Shown piece by piece: positions 50,134 through 62,040 of a stretch of 64,000 nucleotides of DNA. How positions within the stretch are numbered: position 1 is the first letter of the stretch; the number at the start of each line of letters is the position of its first letter. A program made the position numbers and the translations under genes. This DNA comes from Pteria penguin (Eukaryota; Mollusca; Bivalvia; Pterioida; Pteriidae), in assembly GCA_035048485.1 (NCBI GenBank), contig CM068581.1:62163393-62227392 (forward strand), in the 5' to 3' direction. A model generated the notes under the pieces. The model was not told the origin of the DNA and ran no database searches. It was given only the letters and a program-made list of their open reading frames with translations.

Positions 50134-50864
50134 ATGAAAATAAAAAAAAAATTAATTGTTTTAGTATCGTTATATATATGGAGGAGTAAGCATCCCCATG
50201 CCGACCGGTGACACTCGCCATGGTAAAGTCCAAGTGTCGAAAATTTGAGCAAAGTGTCTCTTTTATTCATTATAACATGACTTCCAGGTACGAGGTTTTA
50301 CTTGTTTTGAATACGGTTTCTACTTTTGTTTACTAATAAAATATATCCAATGTTTTCTTGAATTGACCGTTTTGCTTTATATATGATTATTCAATAATCA
50401 AAACAAAAAGTACCATATTTTCGTAATCCAGTTGTTCTAAACTTTAACTACTGAGTAAACTGACCAATGGTCAAAGTTTGAAAGCATATCTGATAAATTT
50501 CTTAAGTCACTTCCTGAAAGTTTTAATACCATTCATTTACTACACTGTATTTACACATGCTGTAAAGTGATATATATCGAACATAAGTAAAATTACTTCC
50601 TCTTAATATAATAATTAGGCAAAGTTTACAACTGGATAACTTAACCACTGAACAACTAGCTACGAAGGCTAGCAAGATTCACACTACGAAGTAAGCAGTA
50701 AGACTGAAGCATTTATACTTGGTAAGCTTAAACAGTCGTAACACTACAATGAAATCCGGCGCCCATCAAGAATTATCACCCCTTGTCGACCAGCCAAGTC
50801 CTCCGTGTATAATTCCAGTCAAATTCGGGTGTGAAATCATTCTGATTCAGGTATATTATTGATA

Positions 50865-50921
50865 AACTACTACTACTGCTGCTACTACTACTACTACTAC
50901 TACTACTGCTACTACTACTAC

Positions 50922-50967
<46 letters not shown>
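50865..50967. repeat. (CTA)n then (AAT)n microsatellites
   Basis: CTA/CTG units (50865-50922) pass into AAT units (50922-50967), directly abutting a truncated SINE. Confidence 0.95.
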
Positions 50968-50968
<1 letters not shown>

Positions 50969-51097
50969 GCCTACCGAGACACGGGACTTTTTACTGCCTC
51001 ATTCGAAAAACAGAACACCGGTGTGCCCATGGGGGGAATCGAACTGGAGACCTTTCGGTCACAAGTCGGGCATCTAATCCGCTGGGTCACACCGGCT
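50968..51097 (-). mobile_element. truncated SINE, family B head only
   Basis: On the minus strand the copy starts GCCGGTGTGACCCAGCGGAT and has a B box in CCAGTTCGATTCCC, continuing to about the CGTGTCTCGG position of the body. The body and tail are missing and (AAT)n begins exactly at the break. The tRNA side abuts (ATT)n and (ATC)n. Confidence 0.8.
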
Positions 51098-51098
51098 T

Positions 51099-51129
<31 letters not shown>

Positions 51130-51135
51130 CATCAC

Positions 51136-51174
<39 letters not shown>
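51098..51174. repeat. (ATT)n then (ATC)n microsatellites
   Basis: Direct read; ATT units (51098-51122) then ATC/CAT units to 51174. Confidence 0.95.
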
Positions 51175-53231
51175 GTAAAAGGTGAAATACTACAGCAAAC
51201 AACATGCTGATATGACTATGAATAATGTAATTACCTTCAAGTGCAACTGGAACTTATTAAGGTTTTGAAATATATAATTTTCTCTAAGTGAAATTGACAC
51301 CAAAATTAGGCTAATAGAACAAATGAAAAGGAGGAGTTTACAAGAAAAAAAGAAAACAGATAAAATAGAAAATACGAAAACATTTTAAGTACACTCCGAA
51401 TATAGATAGAGACCAATGACTTACGGAAAAAGTAAAGTTTAATTGGACCTGTCGTGTATCAAAACATACGCTTTATAACTCCAGAATGAGTCGACACTCG
51501 TGAAAAAGAAAGAAATTGTAATAGAAAATTCCTATGTCAACAAGATATCAACTTTGAATGACAGAAAAACAAATCGAAGGAATTTTACAAATTCAAACTT
51601 CACAAATCATAATGATAGGTTTCGTTGGGGGGAGGAATTGTTGTTTTTTTTCAAATGTATTTAAAGAATTTTATTTCAAACACATTCATGACTCATAGGG
51701 TTTGGAAAATGTTCTGCAAAAAAGAATGAAAATGATTTTATCTATCTATTAAAATACTATTCAAGCAAAATTAACATAGAAGATGTTCAGTCTACCTCCA
51801 GATTAGGGAAGTAGTGCCCTACTGAGGCTGAACTAGTCACGGCCGTGTTTTTCTAAAGATAAGCATTACGGTGAAAAAAAGGCATGACATTGGTACAAAA
51901 ACATGTCACCTGAACACCAAGAAATTGCTTACACATTGTAGTCTGTATGGACTATATCATTTAAGATGACACAGTTGTGTGACCCTATGAAAATTTTAAC
52001 GAAAACTTCATAAAATATAAATTCAAATGGTACCTAATAAACATGAAAATAAAATAAAATTCTCGTTTTAGTAACAAAAATGGTATTAAGAGAATGCGAA
52101 TTGGATTTACCATGCATTTGCTTTTAACACAGACATATATAAATCACTATTTAATCCCGATAAAATATGATAAATATGTTTTCTTGGTGGCAAGAGGGTA
52201 TATTCACCATATGAATAAATCAATTACACCGACTCCTGTTTCATTAAATTTCATGTTCTTTTATCTCAAACGGCAAAATAGATAAAGGAAAAGAAGAAGA
52301 AGCAACAAATTAAAAAGTTATTGTTACACTATAGCACTTGAATGAAACTTGATACAGAAATTCACATGTGATGTAGGTTATATTTCATTTAATTCAAATT
52401 TTATTCAAAAGTGATTTTTGTGGATTAATTTTAGTATTGCTTAATACAAAACTGCACGTACTTTATGTCGTGATTTATAGAGAATGCACGGGTCTATTGG
52501 CGATGTCGCCTCGATGCTGTACACCATATGAACAAATTATGGCCATCTACGGCGGGGAATATGGGATAAATGTGTTTTCGACACTTCCTCCATAGACAGT
52601 CAAAAACTAAGATCAAATAGTAATGAAAACATTTTGATATGAAATAAATATCAAGTGAACTAAGGGCTCTATGTACTTTAACAAAACATTAAGATGTTAT
52701 CGATTAAATATTCAATTAAAGAAACCTTTGAGGACTTTATTATCGGACAATACACGGTTAACCGAAATGCGTTTTGCACAAATGCCGAAATAACTTTGAT
52801 TTTATCCCATTTAGCCCAAAAGTACAAATGGCATTCTTATACTAGAATTTTCATAGTTTCCCCTCATTAAGAATAATTTAAAGCACATTGAAAAATAAAA
52901 AAGGGGTGTTAGTTGTCAGAATGAGGTGCCCTATCCATATGATAGGGGGAAAACTTTCATCCGAAGGGAAGGCGCGTAATTTGACATAATTTGGCCGATC
53001 ATGACAAATTCTATAAGACTTTACTTTCGATTTTTAGATGTAAATGCAAGCCCGCGAAGAAAGAAATACACACACTATTCAAATTACAAAACTTTCTACA
53101 AACTTTCACACGAAATGTAGTGACTTTGTATGAGAATGTTCCCTCTTAATTACATCCATGCTTCCGGGGTACAGCTGATATTCGCCAAGACAGGTAAAAA
53201 TTTACACCTGTCACTTTCATCTCGTTTTCAG
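51175..53231. other. no gene seen
   Basis: Unique AT-rich DNA. A 58-codon frame from an ATG at 52694 to TAA at 52868-52870 (+) has mixed composition but no further support. Confidence 0.4.
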
Positions 53232-53371
53232 CATCTTTTAAAAAGAAGAATTACCAGCTTAAAAAGAAGGTTAAACAAGGTCAGGAAAATCTAATTCCAC
53301 CAACGTTAAGTGATGTTCCCTATGGGGTAACTCTTTCCGGATTTGTAGAATACCGTGCACCATACTATTAG
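53232..53371 (+). CDS. candidate terminal exon, unknown gene
   Basis: It follows a strong acceptor (CACTTTCATCTCGTTTTCAG). After two linking bases, 45 codons run to TAG at 53369-53371. The product is lysine-rich at first (SFKKKNYQLKKKVKQGQENL) and hydrophobic/aromatic at the end. An in-phase donor (ACAG|GTAAAA at 53193) lies only 38 bases upstream, too close for a normal animal intron, so a different upstream exon would be needed. Not recognised. Confidence 0.25.
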
Positions 53372-53835
53372 CATTTCCTCCATATCATTGTTGACACTTT
53401 TACTGGTGTCAGGGATGTGAGAGAAATTTATTCAGTGTCCGTTTACATAATTAAAGGGTAGAGGGCCAAAGGAAATCCTGAATTGAATAAAAATTTGCTT
53501 TAATGTGTTTTCTATGTGATGAAATTTATCATTTCTTTTTTGATGAAGCGCTCATGAATTATACAAATGCAAAAACATAAAATGCTGGCGATGATATAAC
53601 AAGGATATTAGCTTCATTTTATTTATATATGTGTATTGAAAATAAAGAAAGCGTAGGTTTGGTTTTCTTTTTGTGAATTTAATAAAAATTAAATTATCTC
53701 ATAAAGATTTAATTTCTTTTAAAAACCACACGATGCAGGAAGAAAGTGAGTCCAAGCAAGCTTAATAACGGCTGGTTAAGAATTGCCTTTTATAAAATAA
53801 ATTTGTGTGAGAAAATATAAATTTACATACATTTT

Positions 53836-53960
53836 CAGCTCACCTGAGCCAAAGGCTTCATCCGTCTGTAGTCCGTCCGTCCCTCTTCGACCCGTTTACA
53901 TGCGGCACCATTATAGGCAAAAGTATGCTCATGAGGGTACCCTCCTTAGAAAATTAATTA
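53836..53960 (+). repeat. decayed dispersed repeat (CTCACCTGAG...GTCCGTCCGTCC)
   Basis: CAGCTCACCTGAGCCAAAGG followed by GTAGTCCGTCCGTCCCTCTT resembles a repeat I associate with mollusc genomes. Boundaries cannot be set by eye. Confidence 0.35.
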
Positions 53961-54351
53961 AATTAATTAAAAGTAACGGTGTTTTAGAAGGATGTAAGAT
54001 TCAAGTGTGTTCATTTCGCTCAAATCGGAAAAAAATGAAGTTTCTTGACGACTTTTTTTTCCGTCATTTTAGCTTAATTTGGGGTAATTTCTTAGATTTT
54101 TCCCCTTGAAGTTTGCTTATCCTGCATTGATTTTGTGTGTTTTAACAGATTTTATTGTGTGAAATGTAACACTAAAGAAGTGAAATACAAAAATTATTTC
54201 TTGGATTTTTTTAAAGACTGAAAAAATTGGGGGGGGGGGATTATATTTTAGTGTTTTTAATAGGCTTTGATGGACTGCTTCTTCAGAACTGATTGATAAG
54301 TTTGATAAAACTTGGAAGGGTTTTTTAACACTGATCATGTACTTAAAGAGG

Positions 54352-54543
54352 TCAAAGGTTCAATAATGTCCTTGCATTTGGATTTTCAATAGCAATGTCG
54401 ACAGTATGACCCTGAAGTCTTGAATTTGGTCCCTCTTCACCTTTATTCATACGTTTTTCCTGAGAACTGTTGAGCGTATTCCATGATACTCTCTGTGTTT
54501 TTAATTTTACCTGTTGGTTCTTATTCTGTCTATGGAGGGTCAT
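54352..54543 (-). CDS. 63-codon open frame, candidate C-terminal exon
   Basis: A minus-strand frame from ATG to TGA with evenly mixed codons and the composition of a soluble protein (for example EEGPNSRLQGHTVDIAIENP). The residue mix stands out against the K/N/I/F-rich chance frames elsewhere in the window. A possible acceptor (ATGACCCTCCATAG) lies at its start, which would make it a terminal exon rather than a complete gene. No domain recognised. No upstream minus-strand exon identified. Confidence 0.32.
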   Translation of the reverse strand: MTLHRQNKNQQVKLKTQRVSWNTLNSSQEKRMNKGEEGPNSRLQGHTVDIAIENPNARTLLNL

Positions 54544-55154
54544 ATAAAGATTTTAAATACATACCTCTTATTATCCCTTTTCATCGGTTAGTGGAAATGT
54601 GGGTCCGTAAACCGGTTAAGCATACTAACTGTATGACTACAACTACATGAACTTTTTAAACAAATGTTTTCCTTGTGTCTTGTCTGTTCTTAGTCTACTT
54701 TATGTTATGCCCACGGTGATGTGGGGTGGTGTTTTCATGCAACTTATACACATCCCTTGTCTCCCCTCCCCCTTTTTACCGACTTTTTCACAGTCAGTAA
54801 CGTCTTCGAAATTTACATAGTGTCAGAATTTGTCGCGTTTATTCTAATTGAGTGAAAACTAACAACAGCAAAGTAATACCTGATTCAAAAATCAAATGAG
54901 CCTTGATTTGAATGAATGGGTTTAATTTGAAATAAATTAATAAGTATCGATATATTTCTTTTGTTATTGATTACTGTATAGTGTACACAAATACACACGA
55001 TTTCTATTAAAATTTAATTAACAATTGCTAATAATATGTAGAACGAGAACTCTGAAATAGATTTTTCACTCATTCAAGAATTGGGTTGGGATGGGCATGG
55101 GGTTACGTCGATTTCAGCAATTCTTCAAACATCTCGTGGCATGGAAGCGGGGGA
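54544..55154. other. no gene seen
   Basis: Unique DNA between the open frame and the SINE. Confidence 0.45.
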
Positions 55155-55162
55155 TACCTAAG

Positions 55163-55459
55163 CTTTAAAACGTGGTAACACAACAAATTGATTGATTGAT
55201 TTTTGTTTAACGTCACACCATGAATATTTCACGTATATGGTGACGGCATCTGCCTGATGCAGGGCATACAAATTTTGATCTTTGCAACGGACCCACCCGA
55301 AGCAGTGAGGGATCTTTAACGTGTCGTGCATACCACGACACGGGGCATCGGTTTTTACTGTCTTATCCGAAAGACAGGACACCGGCATGACCAGAGCGGG
55401 ACTCGAACCCCGGCCTTCCGACCAGGAGACGAGAGCGATACCACTAGGCCACGCCGGCT
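55163..55459 (-). mobile_element. full-length SINE, family B, with perfect 8-bp TSD
   Basis: TACCTAAG occurs at 55155-55162 and 55460-55467. Between them, on the minus strand, lie a tRNA-like head (GCCGGCGTGGCCTAGTGGTA, B box GGGGTTCGAGTCCCG), the conserved body (CTTTCGGATAAGACAGTAAA, GATCCCTCACTGCTTCGGGT, GCAGATGCCGTCACCATATA), the tail GTGTGACGTTAAACAAAAAT and (ATCA)n. An extra 3' stretch (about 55163-55186) follows the ATCA units before the duplication. Confidence 0.92.
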
Positions 55460-56232
55460 TACCTAAGAATCAAACCCAGAACGTCTGCGCCGCAAACTTA
55501 AGCTGCTTCACCCACACTTATAAATCGATAGCAGGGGGTGCCATGTAGCAATGAGATTCTGTACATTCTAGAAGGGGGGGGGGGCCTCAGGAATCTCATT
55601 TGGAGATTACAACGGTCTTGTCATGGTAGAATAGAAATAAAATTACAAAGTACTGCTAATGACAATATCACGTTATTGTCTTTAAACAATAAATATACCA
55701 ACACCATTTCCACATCTGCGACTACGTAGAATAAAATGAAAATCTGAATAAACAACATATCGATTTACATGTATTTGTTGTAAAAACCAGTGTGCACTAA
55801 AATGAAAGTAAACACATACAGTGAAACCATACGACACGACATAAAAAGTAAATCACATTAAATTTGATATGACGTCTTGACAATTTTGAAAATAGATTGT
55901 TATCTTCGCAACTCAAATCTGTCCAGGTTGTCGATCTACCTTGTTACATCTTTTATGCTATCTTTTCAATTTTCTAAACTGAGTAAACAACCTACTCTTC
56001 AAAATGCTTAAGGTGTTTGTGCAAGTTTCAAAGTAACACTATCAAAATGGAATACAACATTCAATTGAACTTGATGGATGGACAACGAAAGATTTAACCA
56101 AATGAAAGTAAAAAGAAACATAATGGATAAGGTGTTATAAATCTAAAGGAATTTCTCTAACCCATGTTTATGTTTTTAATGGTAAATTAAATCCGTAAAT
56201 TAACAAAGGAGATCAACCACTCGAAAAAATAG

Positions 56233-56454
56233 AGAACCGGTGACACTGTGTACGACGGAACGAGAGTGACAGTTTTCGGTTTTTACTCTGAAATTTCAAT
56301 TGCCTTTTCTGAAGGATTTGATATAGAGAAAAGAAAGGTGTTCGACGAGAATAACAAGAGAAATCTTGGGGTGAAAACACGTGTAAGATTTCAGGTGTTG
56401 TATTACCCATTCATCTTAGAGGTGACATTAACAATTCCCATGTTTATGATATAA
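56233..56454 (+). CDS. 73-codon open stretch, unknown
   Basis: Open from just after TAG (56230-56232) to TAA at 56452-56454 with no ATG near its start. The residues alternate hydrophobic and polar as in beta-sheet proteins (GDTVYDGTRVTVFGFYSEIS) and include a charged stretch (DIEKRKVFDENNKR). A donor-like TTTCAG|GTGTTG lies inside. The minus strand of the same segment is also open and follows a good acceptor, so strand assignment is uncertain. No family recognised. Confidence 0.22.
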   Translation, partial: RTGDTVYDGTRVTVFGFYSEISIAFSEGFDIEKRKVFDENNKRNLGVKTRVRFQVLYYPFILEVTLTIPMFMI

Positions 56455-57347
56455 TATTTTATCGTCTGACAGGTATTGCTTTGCAGTCTATTAAGAAAAA
56501 AAAAACAGTGTAAAGGAAGGGAGCCAAGTTTAATTTGTTTGTATACGATTTGTTCAATATTTGAATATATGTTTACAGTTTATTCAATCAAATCATAAAT
56601 GGAATCCTGGTTATTGAATCTTAGTCTATTCTATTTTTAACCATAATCGCTATTAACTATAAGAAACTCGCAGTAAACACCATAAACAACTAATGTAAAA
56701 TTTATCTAGTCTTGTATTTACAATATTAAGATCTTTTAAAATGTCTTTAGATCATAATAACAATCAAGTAGGAAGTGTTCCGAATACTTTGTTCCTTGAT
56801 ACTGAATTTCCATACGGACTATGGCCGCAGAAATCAAGGCTTCATTTATTAGGGGTTTTCAGCCTTTGTCGTCTTTCTCTTCAATCAATATGAGAAATAT
56901 ATATCTGATTCAAAATAACTGATACACACGAAATAGTTTTATTTTATGAAGTAAATCATACCACCAGTTAATTTAGTAGCTTAATGGTCATGCACCATAG
57001 TAAAATAATTAAGCCGGATCGTATGTCTCCGTATGGTCTATCGTATTAGATGTATGATACAGACGGACAGTTGTCCTGTTTAGTTGAATTTACTATCCCC
57101 AGGGTAGATTTTTGAAAAAAATAATGAGATGTGATGAAATTTTTATATTGTTAATAACAAAATACCATATTAAAGAAAATCATTGTGTAATATGATTGGT
57201 GCAATTCTCAGAACTATTCAGCATGTTGGACAAACATCGAACACTATTTTAGAAAGATAATGAAAAATATTCACTCCACGCTTTTATTAATTCATTCTTT
57301 TTGTTTCATACTAGTTTCATGTCCCACCGAAATTATTTTACTTATAA

Positions 57348-57530
57348 TGGCGAAGGAATTTGCCTAAGGCGTCGCACACATATTTTAATCTATGCAATGT
57401 ACCCACCTGAAGCACTAAGACTTTTTTACGAAACGTTTATCGTGACACGAGGCCTATAAGTATAAGGAAATAGGAGTTACAGGAAAGAACCGAACTCTGA
57501 ATTTTTCGGTCAAGAGTCACCTAACCGATT
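57348..57530 (-). mobile_element. strongly decayed family B SINE
   Basis: On the plus strand, TGCAATGTACCCACCTGAAG aligns to the TGCAACGGACCCACCCGAAG segment of the minus-strand SINE at 55163. The expected B-box and head regions follow in degraded form (GAACCGAACTCTGAATTTTT, then CACCTAACCG). The tail is lost. Confidence 0.6.
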
Positions 57531-57532
57531 GA

Positions 57533-57705
57533 ATCTACTGATCGTCAAATGCTGGAAATCGCACCTCTTGGCACAAGTTTTTCATTATGACGTCATAAAA
57601 AATGGTTCGTTGAACATGAATTGTGACGTCACAATGAAAACTACAAATGTACGTAATGGATGGTTAAAATTGGATCCCGCGATTCCTCAATGGAGCACAA
57701 TCTCA
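57533..57705. repeat. CRE-rich repeat, copy 1 (related to 62565-62730)
   Basis: GATCGTCAAATGC, TTGGCACAAG, TTCATTATGACGTCATAAA, TGACGTCACAATG, GGTTAAAATTGGATC and GCGATTCCTCAAT occur in the same order as in 62565-62715. It contains two TGACGTCA palindromes. Confidence 0.8.
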
Positions 57706-58379
57706 AACGCCAAGATGATCAAGATAAGTGACTTTGCATGGGTTATACACCTCGGGGTTTATCTTCAGTTTCTAAATAAAATCTTATTTTTCTATCTTTG
57801 TTTTATTTTGATTATTACCTAGAGTGAGAAAACAATGGGAGGTACCGTCCGTTAAGCGGCGCATGTGTACTATTAATGAGTAACATCGATTAGAATTAGC
57901 AACCTTATGACATCACAATAACGTACCATTATTCTGTACGTCATGTTTGCGGGAATATGTTTTATTTCCTTCATAAATATTAAGACCGCAGTTAATGGCG
58001 GTATCTTCCATTCAGAATATTTCATCTATAAACGCTTCTCCAGTGATATCAAATGCTGTTTTTCTTATATTTACTATAATATTATAAATGTATGGCCGAA
58101 CATTTGCATTATCACTTACAATTAGATCAAAGTCATACCCCATAATACATTCGGAGTGTTTCGGACCTCTTCTCATTTAGGATTTGGGTATTATGTAAAA
58201 CTCCAAGCGGACGCGTTTAGCTGGCGAACCCCATTACGCCGCCTCTATATTCACTCTTACTGGGTAAAAATAATTTTACATCGTATTCCCTGAATTTGTC
58301 GTAATTATATATTAATAACTTTATGGCACTGCTCGTGTACTACATTCTGAGACGGACATTTATTCGTTGTGTATCCCGT
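57706..58379. other. no gene seen
   Basis: Unique AT-rich DNA. Confidence 0.45.
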
Positions 58380-58566
58380 CATGCGCGAATCCAGAGGGGT
58401 GGACCGGGGATCTGAACCCACCCTGAGATTTGGCGAAAATTACTTTTCTTGCCATTTTTCGATGTGAAATAAGTAATTTTACACAGAAAAACATGATTGA
58501 ACCCCCTCTCGAAAAATTCATTGGGGGCTGAACCCCCTCTCGACAAAATTTCTGGTTCTGCGTCTG
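58380..58566. mobile_element. short TIR element (GGCGGATC family, copy 4)
   Basis: Left CATGCGCGAATCCAG and right CTGGTTCTGCGTCTG are diverged inverted ends. The interior has CCCCCTCTCG twice in a local duplication. No clear target duplication remains. 187 bp. Confidence 0.6.
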
Positions 58567-59837
58567 TCCATGGTCATTTGATACAGGTATAGGCAATAAA
58601 AATATGTGCTGGTGATATCATAAAACTGTCATAACTATTGAAGCCGTATAAAAAGTATGAGTTAAATATGACGAGATGTGTAATACTGGTAGAGAATATA
58701 TACGAACTCCCATGGTGTTATTATGTAAATAAAGGAATCTGTTAGTGAATTTAAGAATAATCATGTCAGGAAAAGAAAAGCTCTACAATTTTATTCTTAA
58801 AAATTCATCTGGGTATCAAATTAACAAGAGGTGGAATAAATTGTTTTCTACCAAATACACATATCATGTGTATAACAGTTATAATGAAATGATACATTTT
58901 ATTAATTCAAATCACTTACGACTCGTGAAGTGTCGTACATTCGCAATGTGGTATTTGTTTTCATAAGATACAGGTATAGAGTTAAATGCGTATGCTGGTT
59001 TATAAAGACCCCCTCACTGAATATATTAAGTGAACAAAACGTAATCAAAGAAAGCGTGTTTCAGATGAAAAATAAACTTGGTAAATAAAAATAAACAAAC
59101 AACCCCCCCCCCTTTCATTTCTCTTTTTCGGTCCTAGTTTTTTTTCCGCCCCACCACAGCTATGCCTGGAATCCACTGGAAGCCTCTAAGCCGCCCAAAA
59201 AAATCTCTTATCTATTCTTGAATACACGTCTCTTATGGCCGACTTTGTCACTGATTATTGTGCGTGGTGTTTTGTGGTGTTTTGTTTGTTTGTTTCTTTC
59301 ATTTTCCTTTCGTTTATTTTGATTTTATTTTATTTTAGAAGTTAAACGAACTCAACGGTCATCTTTGTGCGGTAATTCCACATTAATGTATTACATTTTA
59401 ACATTTTGCACTAAAATTTGGATGTGCAAAATAAGTCACATACAATAGGTTTTGTTATTTTTAAAATATATTTAAATTATATGTCTTTGGGGATGATATG
59501 ACAAAGTGGGGGAATGATGAAACAATACAACTCTGGGTCTGGCGCCATAAATTAAGAAAATACTTAAGTCAATTATTTCATTTTAATTTATTCCACTATC
59601 AAACTTTCAAATAAATTGTCATAAAGAATGGTTTAATTCTATTTAGAATCTGTCTGGATAGAATCAAACTCAATAAATTCCAAACCCATTTATTTATTCA
59701 TTGTTGAACAGAAGAATTTGAAATTATTACTTCAATATTTTCTCCTTTTATGGCGCCGGACCCAGAAACACTCTTTGAACCATGGACCTATTTATTTATT
59801 CATTTATTTATTCATCCACTTTGGGGGGGGGGGGTGA
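58567..59837. other. no gene seen
   Basis: AT-rich DNA with a poly-C tract at about 59103-59112 and a (TTTG/TTTC)n stretch near 59283. A 73-codon frame at 58745-58966 is N/K/Y-rich and unsupported. Confidence 0.4.
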
Positions 59838-59955
59838 TATTGTCCTATGAAAGACTACAATTTATAGGAATGAAACTTAGATATTCATAATGACTACTTA
59901 TGAATATCTTATTTCATTCTTATAAATTGCAATATTTTATAGGAATAATGTAATT
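59838..59955. repeat. 118-bp imperfect hairpin
   Basis: The inner arms, CAATTTATAGGAATGAAAC...ATATTCATAA against TTATGAATATCTT...CATTCTTATAAATTG (59858-59929), pair almost completely. Pairing continues outward with mismatches to TCCTAT/ATAGGA. The loop is about 9 bases. The (G)n run at 59823-59834 lies just outside. Confidence 0.8.
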
Positions 59956-60564
59956 TTAATATGGCTTCAGCAAAGATCACAGAATACGTGCTGTCTATAA
60001 GTCTTTAAAATACACTTTCAACTGCAAATTCAGACAAGAAGTCTGAAATTAGCATTTCTGTCATCCTTGCATAATTATAGAATTGCAAATTGTTAACTTT
60101 AATGTCTAGGCCAATAAACACAGATACATTTAAGTTCATATGTACTTTCACATTAATATACAATAAACGATTCAAAAGAAATTAAACACTGTGTTTTAGT
60201 TCCCACTTGGTGCCATTAATTTAGGGTTTAACAAGAACCTCGTGTGCTGTCAGTTTCATCTTGTTTATTACTTTTCCTTTCTTTCCAAAAAGGTCATTTG
60301 ATAAAAAGACATTAAAATGAAAGTAAGCGGCTGGTACATAAAATACAACCCTCGACTAAATAGTTTAATATCATGCAATATGAAGAAGGTGTTTGCATGC
60401 AGTAATATTATAAAACTACGGCAGCTGGGGTTAATTTATAGCTAACCGATCGGAGGACATGGGGAACCATGTGTACTGCGACAAAACAGAAAAAATAGGG
60501 AATGGACATATGTTCTACAAATACTTTGTACGGCTAGCTGCTGTGATCTCTACTGCATGTGTAT

Positions 60565-60830
60565 TTTATGCCCTCGGATCGATAAATCGGGGGCATACTG
60601 TTTTTGTTCTATCTGTCTGTTTGTCCGTCTGTTTATTTTGTCTGTTTGTTTGTTTGTCTGTCTCTTGTCAATTTTAACCTTGGCCATAACTTTTGAACCG
60701 TGAGGGAAAGAGCTTTCATATTTCACATGCGTACTCAACTAATGAAGCTTTTTCGAATCACACCAAGGTCGATGACCTTTTGACCTTGACATTGACCTTT
60801 ATGCTAAAAATAACTTTTTGGACTTTTCGT
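60565..60830 (+). repeat. dispersed repeat: TATGCCC hairpin + CCTTGACC unit
   Basis: The inverted pair TATGCCC/GGGCATA (60567-60598) is followed by a TCTGTTTG-rich stretch. One unit of the about 150-bp family seen at 36258-36668 then follows: AACCTTGGCCATAACTTTTG, TTTCATATTTCACATG, GACCTTTTGACCTTGACATT. Confidence 0.6.
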
Positions 60831-60896
60831 CGGCACAAACATAGCTAGTTTAAAATAAGATTTACTTTGCTACATGTAAATTCCTCAATGACTATG

Positions 60897-60994
60897 ATTT
60901 TACTTTATAATGGTTGGTTACCTCCTGCTTCCATATCGCGATATAACTGAAAAATTGTTGAAAGCGACGTAAAACACCAATCAACCAACCAACC
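60897..60994 (+). mobile_element. SINE 3' fragment with GACGTAAAAC tail
   Basis: CCATATCGCGATATAACTGA, AATTGTTGAAAGCGACGTAA, then AACACCAATCAACCAACCAA. The terminal GACGTAAAAC plus CAATC-type units are shared with family B SINEs, but the preceding body differs, suggesting a second SINE family with the same 3' tail. Confidence 0.65.
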
Positions 60995-62040
60995 GCCTTA
61001 TAGTTTCAAGTGATTTACCATGTACTTTAAGCGTAAGCAGTGATGTCAGTCAATGTGTAATCATCAGAGAGCATTCTGCTGTCTGGTTCCCCCACACTAA
61101 CAGTCAGAATCATTTAAAGTCCTTGATAGGGACATGAGCTTTACTACACGGACGCTAATCGGTCAATAATAAGGCTTTATTCCACTACACACTTATCCTG
61201 TGCTTCTCCAGTTACAATGGGGCCGTGGGGCGGTTAAGTTTACAAAAGCTACAAATACTCACTTTACACACACCAAGGATATAATAGTTATCAATCCAGA
61301 AACCACAAAAGCTCATAAAGTCAAACTGTAATCACGACGGACAATGTCCAGCTTCTATGTTTTGTACAGACAAATATTATACAAAACTAAAACCTACAAA
61401 TAGCTGAATTACATGTTTCTCCCCTTTGCGATCAAATTCAGCAAGGTGGCATTTGTTCGATGTATGAAATTATTTCAAGGCAATTAACACGTTTAAGGCT
61501 TTACAAGATTAAAAATACTAAAAATCAACATGTCCGCGAGGCAAGCACCAAAACCGGACAATATGCTGGTCAATTTCCTGTTGTAGCTGAGAGGCTTGAC
61601 CATGATTGACCTCTGATAAAAACCATGCTGGTCTTCCTTTCAGACCGATACAAAAGTGTGAAGTGTAATAACAAAATTGACACTTAGTATAAATCTTTCT
61701 TTTCCATATCACTTTCCTCTCTTTAAATACAATCATGTTAATGCCTACAAATGGCTTTGTGCAGGTCTGATACTAAAAGCCAATTCGAGTCATAAAATTT
61801 GCAGCAAAAGGATAAATTTTAAATCTGATACAGGTGCGCTTCGGGAACAATAGTAGAATTTCATCGTTTCACTTTTGATGATGAGTATTGAATGAGGAGA
61901 TTTAGTGTAAGGTCAAGGATTATATGACCTCTAACCGTATCCTTCCTTCATGGTATGTAATTGACACTTAATTTGGGGTGATGTTTTGTGGTCAACTCGG
62001 GTGGTGAACAGTTCCTCGTGACCACACAAATTGTTATTTT
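60995..62040. other. no gene seen
   Basis: Unique DNA. Confidence 0.45.

Larger units (their letters stand above)
48978..50173. repeat. paired inverted repeats flanking a LINE insertion
   Basis: A 22-bp sequence at 48978-48999 is the exact reverse complement of 50152-50173 (core AACGATACTAAAACAATT). Inside it, a 16-bp pair (49025-49040 against 49058-49073, core CTGCTTCTTCTTCAG) is also exactly inverted, separated by 17 bases. The LINE 3' fragment lies between the inner pair and the outer right copy. Confidence 0.85.

Noticed and set aside
53108..53231. Upstream exon for the frame at 53232 with an in-phase donor at 53193
   Set aside because: The intron would be only 38 bases, shorter than animal spliceosomal introns normally are.
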